From positions 1-29,916 of the forward strand of contig NZ_JABBOU010000031.1 in NCBI RefSeq assembly GCF_018853465.1: 29,916 bases of DNA, written 5' to 3'. This document shows positions 24,258-29,916 of this stretch, piece by piece. The stretch's first letter is position 1. Every line of letters starts with the position of its first letter. The notes beneath the pieces were generated by a model. It did not search any database. It saw nothing but the letters and a program-made list of their open reading frames with translations, and was not told where the DNA came from. The DNA is from Acidithiobacillus montserratensis. Lineage in GTDB: Bacteria > Pseudomonadota > Gammaproteobacteria > Acidithiobacillales > Acidithiobacillaceae. The translations under genes were made by a program, and so were the position numbers.

Positions 24258-25598
24258 ATGGATATCCCGCTGCCGCCCAGACTCATGCCGGTTTTCGCCG
24301 CGCTGGAACAAGCGGGAGCGAGAATCCTGCTGGTGGGTGGGGCGGTACGCGACAGCCTCTTGGGTTTGCCGGTGCATGACTGGGATCTGGAAGTATACGG
24401 ATTGGGCGAAAATCGTCTCGAAGCATGCCTGGCATCCTTTGCTGCGCATCGGGTGGGCGCCCGCTGTGCAGTCTGGATAGTTGCCGGTGCCGAAATTGCC
24501 CTGCCCCAAAGCGGGGGAATACCCGATCCTCATCTCCCCTGGTCCATTGCCGCCCGACGGCGTGACTTTACAGTCAACGCCCTGGCCTGGGACTGGCGAA
24601 CCGGACAGGTACTAGATGCCGTCGGCGGCCTTTGCGATCTTCAGGAAAAACGCCTGCGTGTAGTGAATCCGGATACTTTTGTCGAGGACCCCCTGAGAGC
24701 TTTCCGGACTGCGCGCCTGGCCGGACAACTGGATTTTCATCTGGATGCCGCCAGCGTCCGCATCTGTCAAAAACTGGCAATGGCATTGCCGGGGCTTCCG
24801 GCCGAGCGACTGCGCAAGGAGTGGGAGGCGCTGCTCTTACGCGGGCGCAATCTGCGCAGAGCCTGGGACGCCCTGGCGCAAACCGGTAGCATCGGCGCTT
24901 TTCCGGCCCTCGCCGCTTTGCAGGCTGTTCCCCAGCGCCCGGATGCCCATCCCGAAGGTGATGTCTGGATACACACCGGCAAAGTGCTGGCTGAGGCAGC
25001 CAAGCTGCGCCAGGACCAAGCGGCCAGAGACCTTGTGCTGATGCTGGCGGCAATGTTACACGATCTCGGCAAAGCGAACTGTACCCGACGGGACCCCCGG
25101 CAGATCTGGCGCGCCATCGGTCATGAACAGGTTCTGGCACCTGCCATACTTTTTCTCAACCGCTACTTTCCGGGGGCGCATCTGCTGTCACAGATCATAC
25201 CGTTACTGCGCTGGCATGGGGAGCCCCATGCCTTGTTCCATGCCCAGGCTGGTCGCAAGGCGTATTCCCGCCTGGCTCTTCAGGTGCCGGATCGCAGCCT
25301 CCTTCTCGACCTGGCTCTGGCTGATGCCCGGGGAGCCGGCCATCTGGAAGTCCCGGCTATCGCCAGCACCCGCGAGATATGGCAGCAACTGGGACTCTGG
25401 GAAACCCTCCCCGACGCCTTATTGCGTGGTGAAGACTTGGTGGCTCTGGGTGTTGCTCCGGGACCCAGGCTCGGCCAGATATTACGCAGCGCCTACCAGA
25501 AGCAGGTCCTTGAACATCATCACGATCGCCGCACATTACTCAAAGCCATGCGCGGCCTTTTTCCCGAACTCAATCCCCCAGGCGCCCCTTCTTGTTGA
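24258..25598 (+). CDS. cca: CCA-adding-type tRNA nucleotidyltransferase with HD domain
   Basis: A 446-residue class II polymerase-beta-type nucleotidyltransferase. GGAVRDSLLG is at 27-36 with the metal Asps in HDWDLEVY (D41, D43), RRRDFTVNALAWD is near 100, and EDPLRAFRTARLAG near 143 marks the neck. An HD domain follows with LAAMLHDLGKANC (H268, D269), as in gammaproteobacterial Cca with phosphohydrolase activity. It should rebuild the 3' CCA of tRNA. Poly(A) polymerase members share the head domain, but the combination with HD favours Cca. It starts 5 bp after the acyl-CoA ligase, so it is probably in the same operon. Its last 29 bp overlap an opposite-strand small gene. Confidence 0.87.
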   Translation: MDIPLPPRLMPVFAALEQAGARILLVGGAVRDSLLGLPVHDWDLEVYGLGENRLEACLASFAAHRVGARCAVWIVAGAEIALPQSGGIPDPHLPWSIAARRRDFTVNALAWDWRTGQVLDAVGGLCDLQEKRLRVVNPDTFVEDPLRAFRTARLAGQLDFHLDAASVRICQKLAMALPGLPAERLRKEWEALLLRGRNLRRAWDALAQTGSIGAFPALAALQAVPQRPDAHPEGDVWIHTGKVLAEAAKLRQDQAARDLVLMLAAMLHDLGKANCTRRDPRQIWRAIGHEQVLAPAILFLNRYFPGAHLLSQIIPLLRWHGEPHALFHAQAGRKAYSRLALQVPDRSLLLDLALADARGAGHLEVPAIASTREIWQQLGLWETLPDALLRGEDLVALGVAPGPRLGQILRSAYQKQVLEHHHDRRTLLKAMRGLFPELNPPGAPSC

Positions 25599-25836
25599 CT
25601 GCCGTAGTATTTCCCCATTGCCCCATATCTTGTACTTGCACCCCTACCCACCAGTAAGGGGCCACACTATCCTGACCGTGACCACCGACCAATGCCTGCC
25701 CGGGTGCCAGATGGACATGATCCAGCAGATTGCGGGCATCTGCCCGACTGCGAAAAACAGACCACGCCACCACCCTTTCCATGGGAGCGGTGGACGGGAC
25801 TTCGCGGGCTTCATCCAGAAAGTTATCATTAATCAT
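25570..25836 (-). CDS. Small protein of unknown function (88 residues)
   Basis: I do not recognise this protein. The open frame could extend upstream, but the ATG at 25836 is chosen because TTTTGGAGGATAAAAACC gives a strong ribosome binding site (GGAGG) just before it. The protein begins MINDNFLDEAREVP, has an Arg/Asp-rich middle (FRSRADARNLLDHV), and the Trp-rich YWWVGVQVQDMGQW near residue 62. It has no signal peptide, membrane segment or Cys. It is divergent from rnpB (135-bp gap) and converges on cca with a 29-bp overlap. A TATACT on the minus strand (25905-25910) might be its -10 box, with no good -35. The ribosome binding site is what makes the gene credible. Confidence 0.6.
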   Translation of the reverse strand: MINDNFLDEAREVPSTAPMERVVAWSVFRSRADARNLLDHVHLAPGQALVGGHGQDSVAPYWWVGVQVQDMGQWGNTTAVNKKGRLGD

Positions 25837-25936
25837 GGTTTTTATCCTCCAAAAAACGGCGTCAGTTGCCAGTAAGCCCAATACTTCTCCGCTCTGACTC
25901 CTACAGTATAGCCCGCGAATGGCGTCTTTTTTTCTT

Positions 25937-25965
25937 CTGACAGATGCCTTGAAAACGCGTATGAT
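25937..25965 (+). promoter_or_regulatory. rnpB promoter
   Basis: CTGACA (25937-25942) and TATGAT (25960-25965) are separated by 17 bp and match five of six consensus bases each. The predicted start, about 25972, coincides with the first base pairs of the RNase P RNA. Confidence 0.75.
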
Positions 25966-25971
25966 CCGCCT

Positions 25972-26315
25972 CGGAGTGGGCCAGACGACCGCTGCGGATT
26001 GATCCGGAGAGGAAAGTCCGGGCTCCACAGGGCAAGGCGCCGGTTAACGGCCGGGGGGCGTGAGCCTACGGAAAGTGCCACAGAAAATATACCGCCAAGC
26101 GCGCAAGCGCCGGTAAGGGTGAAAAGGTGCGGTAAGAGCGCACCGCATTTCCGGTAACGGAAATGGCAGGGAAAACCCCGCCTGGAGCAAGATCAAATAG
26201 GCATGCGATACCGTGGTCCGCGGTGCATGCGGGTAGATTGCTGGAGCCTGCGCGTAAGTGCTGGCCTAGAGGAATGGTCGTCCACGACAGAACCCGGCTT
26301 ATCGGCTCACTCCAC
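25972..26315 (+). ncRNA. rnpB: RNase P RNA, bacterial class A
   Basis: The catalytic RNA that trims the 5' leader of tRNA precursors. Seen: GGAGTG (25973-25978) complementary to CACTCC (26308-26313) closing helix P1, and the universal core GAGGAAAGTCCGGGCTCC at 26009-26026. Further downstream are an ACAGAAAATATACCGCC segment near 26080, a GGTAAGGGTGAAAAGG element, and the 3' conserved core ACAGAACCCGGCTTA near 26286-26300. The overall length of about 344 nt is usual for class A. A T-run (26316-26321) follows the closing helix and may end transcription. The exact ends are estimates from the helix and promoter. Confidence 0.96.
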
Positions 26316-26321
26316 TTTTTT

Positions 26322-26554
26322 CATCGATTCCGCAGCAAAATCCTGCAACACCCTAGCACACATATCGCAATAAACTGATTAACAAGAAGTTATATTATGT
26401 CTCTGACATCCGGCACAGCTTTTCAGAATTACCTGGAAACAAATGGGTAAATCACTTTGTACTGCATAATCCATATATTACACGAATCCTTTAATGTGTT
26501 TTATACCTCTTCATAAACATGCGCTAACATGCCGTAATTATTCAATATTTATCC
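26322..26554. other. AT-rich intergenic spacer between rnpB and the mraZ promoter
   Basis: This stretch has no coding frame that I can support and is clearly richer in A/T than the flanking genes. Just upstream of the mraZ -35 box it holds a direct repeat AACATGC (26516-26522 and 26526-26532) spaced by one helical turn, which could be a regulator site. No other RNA gene or mobile element was seen. Confidence 0.5.
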
Positions 26555-26583
26555 TTGACAGCAAGCCGCATCCCCACTAATCT
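26555..26583 (+). promoter_or_regulatory. mraZ promoter of the division/cell-wall cluster
   Basis: A perfect TTGACA (26555-26560), a 17-bp spacer, and TAATCT (26578-26583). The expected transcription start near 26590 abuts the MraZ boxes, so binding there would block initiation. It should drive mraZ, rsmH, ftsL, ftsI and genes beyond the window. Confidence 0.75.
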
Positions 26584-26590
26584 TCACGAT

Positions 26591-26615
26591 GTGGGGAAAA
26601 GTGGGTCAAAGTGGA
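26591..26615 (+). promoter_or_regulatory. MraZ operator: three GTGG(G/A) boxes with 10-bp period
   Basis: GTGGG at 26591, GTGGG at 26601 and GTGGA at 26611 are spaced exactly 10 bp, with a weaker CTGGA at 26621. Family knowledge: MraZ binds direct TGGG-type repeats separated by 5 nt upstream of its own gene and represses the operon. Position directly after the promoter fits self-repression. Confidence 0.8.
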
Positions 26616-26637
26616 AGATTCTGGAGAAGGCCGCAGC

Positions 26638-27093
26638 ATGTTTAGGGGAACGCATCGACACAATCTCGATAGCAAGGGACGCATGAACGTCCCGGCGCGT
26701 TTCCGCGACTGGCTGAATGCCCACTGTGATGGCCAGATAGTGGTGACCATCGACGTGCAAAGTCGTCCCGGGGAACATTGTCTGGTGGCTTACCCCCTGC
26801 CCACCTGGGAAAAAGTAGAGGCCAAGGTGGCCGAACTGCCCAGCAACAATCCCAAGGCCCGGCAATTCCAACGGATGTTCGTCGGGCAATCAGAAGAAAT
26901 GCGTCTCGACAGCCAGGCCCGCATCCTCCTCTCCCCCAACCTGCGCCGCTTTGCGGAAATCGACAAGGAATTGGTGGTCGTCGGCCAGATCAACAAATTC
27001 GAGATCTGGGACGCCCAATGCTGGGACCGCTACCAGGAAAACAGCCTGAGTGATAACGAAGGTTTCGCCAGCCTGGGAGATCTCGTCCTGTGA
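26638..27093 (+). CDS. mraZ: Division/cell-wall cluster transcriptional regulator MraZ
   Basis: A 151-residue member of the MraZ (SpoVT/AbrB-like DNA-binding) family, which forms ring oligomers and regulates the dcw cluster. The start MFRGTHRHNLDSKGRMNVP is the classical MraZ opening, and the second repeat shows EEMRLDSQARILLSPNLR near 85. The ATG at 26638 is chosen because GGAGAAGG (26623-26630) lies 7 bases upstream; a frame extension to a GTG at 26611 would run into the operator boxes and lacks family support. The stop overlaps the rsmH start as GTGA. It probably represses its own promoter through the boxes at 26591-26615. Confidence 0.96.
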   Translation: MFRGTHRHNLDSKGRMNVPARFRDWLNAHCDGQIVVTIDVQSRPGEHCLVAYPLPTWEKVEAKVAELPSNNPKARQFQRMFVGQSEEMRLDSQARILLSPNLRRFAEIDKELVVVGQINKFEIWDAQCWDRYQENSLSDNEGFASLGDLVL

Positions 27094-28049
27094 ATACGCC
27101 CGTCCCCGGATCGCATGTCACCGTCCTCCTGCAGGAAAGTGTCGCGATGCTCCTGCCCGCGCTCGGTGCGGGGGCTGTGCGGCGTTGCGTGGATGCTACC
27201 GGCGGCCGTGGCGGCCATAGTGCAGCATTACTGGAACACCTGCAGCATCAGGATATGCTTCTGATTCTGGATCGCGATCCCAGCGCTATTGCTGCCCTGC
27301 AAGAGCGTTTCGGCCATGACGAACGGGTGGTCGTACGTCAGGCGCGTTTCAGCGAGATTCGCGCCGTGCTGCAAAGCCTCGGTTGGGATAGTGTGGACGC
27401 CATTCTCGCCGATCTGGGCGTATCGTCCCCCCAACTCGACGAAGCGGAACGCGGTTTCAGCTTTCTGCGTGATGGTCCCCTGGATATGCGCATGGATCCT
27501 GACAACGGCATCAGTGCCGCAGAATGGCTGAATACTGCCTCGGAAACAGAAATCAGCCAGGTCCTGAAAAATTATGGTGAGGAGCGCTTCGCCCGCGCCA
27601 TTGCCCGTAAAATCGTCCAGGAGCGTATCCAGACTCCCCTGCAGCGCACCGATCAACTGGCTGCTCTGATCGCCGCTGTAGTCCCCCGCCATGATCCCGG
27701 ATTCAATCCCGCGACCCGCAGTTTTCAGGGAATTCGCATATTCATCAATCACGAATTGGAAGAGCTGGAACATTTTCTGCCCGAAGCCATGGCAGCGCTG
27801 CGGGCGGGCGGGCGTTTGGCCATTATCAGCTTTCATTCCCTGGAAGATCGGATGGTGAAGCGGTTTTTTCGGGCAGATGATTTTCGAATCAGCAGCGATT
27901 TACCGCTGCGCGCGGCAGAAATCCCCCCCTTGCCCTGGCGGCCCATTGGCAAAAGCCTGCGGGCCAGTGCCGAGGAGGTCGAGATGAATCCCCGTTCCCG
28001 TTCAGCCGTACTCAGAGTTGCCGAAAGGAGTGATCGTCATGCGGCGTAG
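27090..28049 (+). CDS. rsmH: 16S rRNA (cytosine-1402-N4)-methyltransferase RsmH
   Basis: A 319-residue SAM-dependent methyltransferase that modifies C1402 in the decoding centre of 16S rRNA. Seen: HVTVLLQESVAML at the start, motif I VDATGGRGGHSAALLE near 34, ADLGVSSPQLDEAERGFSF near 110 (typical of MraW/RsmH), LDMRMDP, and the C-terminal IISFHSLEDRMVKRFFR. The start is GTG, overlapping the mraZ stop (GTGA), so it depends on translation of mraZ. The end overlaps ftsL by 11 bp. Position as second gene of the dcw cluster is universal in this group. Confidence 0.97.
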   Translation: MNTPVPGSHVTVLLQESVAMLLPALGAGAVRRCVDATGGRGGHSAALLEHLQHQDMLLILDRDPSAIAALQERFGHDERVVVRQARFSEIRAVLQSLGWDSVDAILADLGVSSPQLDEAERGFSFLRDGPLDMRMDPDNGISAAEWLNTASETEISQVLKNYGEERFARAIARKIVQERIQTPLQRTDQLAALIAAVVPRHDPGFNPATRSFQGIRIFINHELEELEHFLPEAMAALRAGGRLAIISFHSLEDRMVKRFFRADDFRISSDLPLRAAEIPPLPWRPIGKSLRASAEEVEMNPRSRSAVLRVAERSDRHAA

Positions 28050-28302
28050 CACTGTGATTCTTGCCATTCTCATCATGGTCACCCTGATCGGTATAGTGGC
28101 AGCCCGGGAAAACACCCGCAGTCAGTTCATTGCCCTGCAGGAAGCGCAGGCCAAGCATTTCGCCCTGGACAATCGCTGGGGACAACTGCAGCTGGAGCAG
28201 GCCACCCTCGCCTCCAATGCCCGGGTAGGGGATATTGCCCGCCAGAAGCTGGGTTTGAGCGCGCCGAAAAACAATCAGATCGTGATGGTGAAAGCCCAGT
28301 GA
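28039..28302 (+). CDS. ftsL: Cell division protein FtsL
   Basis: An 87-residue bitopic membrane protein of the divisome, which partners FtsB and FtsQ and activates FtsWI. A short cytoplasmic MRR head is followed by one transmembrane helix (about residues 4-24) and a periplasmic heptad-rich coiled coil (LQEAQAKHFALDNRWGQLQ) with a final ARQKLGLSAPKNNQIVMV typical of FtsL. The ATG at 28039 has AAGGAG (28025-28030) at a good distance; a TTG at 28018 would add seven residues without support. The assignment rests on size, topology and place, as FtsL sequences diverge strongly. Confidence 0.88.
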   Translation: MRRSTVILAILIMVTLIGIVAARENTRSQFIALQEAQAKHFALDNRWGQLQLEQATLASNARVGDIARQKLGLSAPKNNQIVMVKAQ

Positions 28303-29916
28303 ACCCTGTCTCTGTCGATCCGGCAAAAATCCCCGTCCGCGCCTTACCGGCGTGGCGGGCGACCGCCGTGTGGGCAGCCGTAACACTGGCTTTCGCTAGC
28401 ATCATGGTCCAGGCCTGGCGTGCACAGGTGGAACATGGCCGGTTTTTACGCGACCAGGGCGCCCAGCGCTATTTGCGCCACTTTCCCTTACCGGTACAAC
28501 GCGGTCCCATCGTTGACCGCAATGGCAAGCCCCTGGCCTTGTCGGTCCCGGTCAAAACCCTCTGGGTAGACCCGCAGATTTTCAGCCAGCAGCACCAACA
28601 ATGGCCGCAGGTCGCTGCGGATCTGGGGATCAGCATCAACGAGCTACAAACTCGCGTCCACAATGGCGGCAGCCATTTTGCCTTTATCGCCCGCCAGATT
28701 GATCCTGAGCGCGCCGAAAAAATCACGGCACTACGGGTTCCCGGATTGCATAGCCTGAATGAAAATCGTCGTTATTACCCTGCCGGGAGCATTGCCGCCC
28801 CGCTCATCGGCTTTACCAATGTCGATGGTAACGGTATTGAAGGCCTGGAACTGGCATATAACCCGTGGTTGACGGGCAAGGCCGGGGAAGAGACCGGCTT
28901 GCGAGACAATTACGGTCACCCCCTGAGCTTGCGTGGTCCTGCGCACGCTGCCCGGCCCGGCAAGGATCTGACCCTGAGCATCGATCGCCATCTCCAGTAT
29001 GTGGCCTACACCAGTCTGGCCTCAGCGGTGCAGCGTTTTCAGGCCCGTTCGGGAGCCGCAGTGCTGATGGATGCGCAAAGCGGCGAAGTGCTGGCCATGG
29101 TCAGTTATCCGGCTTTCAACCCCAATGATCGCAGCGATTACCAAGCGGCTCTTTACAACAATCGGGCCATTGCCGACACCTTTGAGCCGGGCTCGGTCAT
29201 GAAACCCTTCACCATTGCCGCCGCGCTGGACGACCAGAGCATCCAGCCCGATGCTACTTTCAACGTCAACACCAACTGCTTTCGGGTGGCCCGCTTCTGC
29301 ATTCAGGATGATGTTCGCCACAACAATCTGGATCTGGCCCAGGTACTCAAGTATTCCAGCAACATCGGGGCGGCCAAAATTTCCCTGCGCACACCGCCGG
29401 CCGACCTTTTTCATATGCTCCAGCAGGCCGGTTTTGGGCAGAGCAGTGGCCTCGGACTTCCCGGAGAAAGTTCCGGAACCCTGCCCGCCTGGCAGGGTTG
29501 GGATATTGCCCGCAGAGCGGCCATGGCTTACGGTTATGGTCTGTCCGTCACCCCCCTGCAACTGGCCGCAGCCTACGGGGCCATTGCCAATCATGGTGTG
29601 TATGTAGCGCCGACTCTGATCCGACAGGAAAATCCCGGTGTTAAAGGCACCCGGATCATGCCCGCCGCCACCGCCGCCCGCCTGACCCGGTGGCTGAGCG
29701 GCGTCACCGGTCCCGGGGGCACCGGCTTTCTGGCCAGCATTCCCGGATACAGCGTGGCGGGCAAAACTGGAACTTCCATCATGGCCAACGGCAAAGGGGG
29801 CTTCCATAAAAATCAGGTAAATACCACTTTTGTCGGTTTTGCGCCGGCCCAGAACCCCCGCCTGGTCATGGCTGTGGTGGTGCGGGGTCCTACCCGGGGC
29901 TGGCGCTATGGCGGGG
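28299..29916 (+). CDS. ftsI: Peptidoglycan transpeptidase FtsI (PBP3), 3' end cut by window
   Basis: The septal class B penicillin-binding protein, which crosslinks peptidoglycan at midcell. The frame begins with a GTG overlapping the ftsL stop (GTGA) and stays open for 539 codons to the window end. An N-terminal cytoplasmic tail and one membrane anchor (about residues 28-45) precede RGPIVDRNGKPLALSVPV of the dimerisation domain. The transpeptidase domain has the nucleophile S299 in GSVMKPF (SxxK), S353-S354-N355 (SxN) and K489-T-G (KTG), all intact. Probably only a few dozen residues are missing. Start and frame were read directly from the sequence. It belongs to the mraZ operon. Confidence 0.94.
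   Translation, partial: MNPVSVDPAKIPVRALPAWRATAVWAAVTLAFASIMVQAWRAQVEHGRFLRDQGAQRYLRHFPLPVQRGPIVDRNGKPLALSVPVKTLWVDPQIFSQQHQQWPQVAADLGISINELQTRVHNGGSHFAFIARQIDPERAEKITALRVPGLHSLNENRRYYPAGSIAAPLIGFTNVDGNGIEGLELAYNPWLTGKAGEETGLRDNYGHPLSLRGPAHAARPGKDLTLSIDRHLQYVAYTSLASAVQRFQARSGAAVLMDAQSGEVLAMVSYPAFNPNDRSDYQAALYNNRAIADTFEPGSVMKPFTIAAALDDQSIQPDATFNVNTNCFRVARFCIQDDVRHNNLDLAQVLKYSSNIGAAKISLRTPPADLFHMLQQAGFGQSSGLGLPGESSGTLPAWQGWDIARRAAMAYGYGLSVTPLQLAAAYGAIANHGVYVAPTLIRQENPGVKGTRIMPAATAARLTRWLSGVTGPGGTGFLASIPGYSVAGKTGTSIMANGKGGFHKNQVNTTFVGFAPAQNPRLVMAVVVRGPTRGWRYGG

Noticed and set aside
25837..26028. Extended form of the small minus-strand protein reaching into rnpB
   Set aside because: The extension is antisense to the RNase P RNA and its promoter, and the strong GGAGG marks the ATG at 25836.
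26163..26378. 71-codon open frame inside the 3' half of rnpB
   Set aside because: It lies within the structured RNase P RNA and has no ribosome binding site.
26611..26637. Longer MraZ starting at GTG 26611
   Set aside because: The extension would begin inside the MraZ boxes and adds residues not seen in the family, whose proteins start MFRG; the ATG at 26638 has a good ribosome binding site.

Overview
The window is dense, mostly GC-rich bacterial chromosome. It looks like a Gram-negative gammaproteobacterium-like organism, and Acidithiobacillia would fit. This rests on LPS biosynthesis genes (lpxC, waaA, waaC, O-antigen ligase-like), the neighbourhoods dciA-lpxC/secA, secA-argJ-Nudix and mraZ-rsmH-ftsL-ftsI, and an SspA-type glutathione-transferase-fold protein. 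The taxon is an inference; no rRNA is present. No CRISPR array, tRNA, prophage or intact insertion sequence was seen.

Region 1 (1-5540, + strand): the 3' part of a comF-type phosphoribosyltransferase gene, trmL, and an AbrB-type membrane protein follow each other with overlaps. After an 80-bp gap come ovoA, encoding a bifunctional 5-histidylcysteine sulfoxide synthase/methyltransferase, and a MalY/PatB-type PLP C-S lyase overlapping it by 4 bp. This pair looks like a complete ovothiol A operon, the lyase being the OvoB candidate.

Region 2 (5532-5737): a perfect 27-bp inverted repeat encloses the convergent intergenic space between the lyase gene and waaA. It contains the last codons and stops of both genes, so both end in the identical codons TTG TCC TAG. 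It may be a MITE-like or palindromic element.

Region 3 (5729-20183, - strand): a very tight run reading secA, argJ, a Nudix/ThiE-like fusion, an ArnC-like glycosyltransferase, a polysaccharide deacetylase, a GT4, a Uma2-type nuclease, a GT9, an O-antigen ligase-like protein, a WaaE-like GT2, waaC, a dual-specificity-phosphatase-like protein and waaA. Neighbours mostly overlap by 1-23 bp. The part around 8950-11500 is markedly AT-richer than its flanks, as is common for exchanged O-antigen/core genes. An internal promoter is visible in front of the Uma2 gene.

Region 4 (20234-25836): dciA (replicative helicase loader) lies divergent from secA and overlaps lpxC tail to tail. A regulatory space then precedes sspA, followed by a long-chain acyl-CoA synthetase and a CCA-adding-type nucleotidyltransferase. 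A small unknown protein on the opposite strand overlaps the end of the latter.

Region 5 (25937-29916, + strand): the RNase P RNA gene with a clear promoter is followed by an AT-rich spacer and then the start of the division/cell-wall cluster: mraZ, rsmH, ftsL and ftsI (cut by the window end). The mraZ promoter has consensus-like -35/-10 boxes, immediately followed by three GTGG(G/A) boxes spaced 10 bp, the expected MraZ operator.
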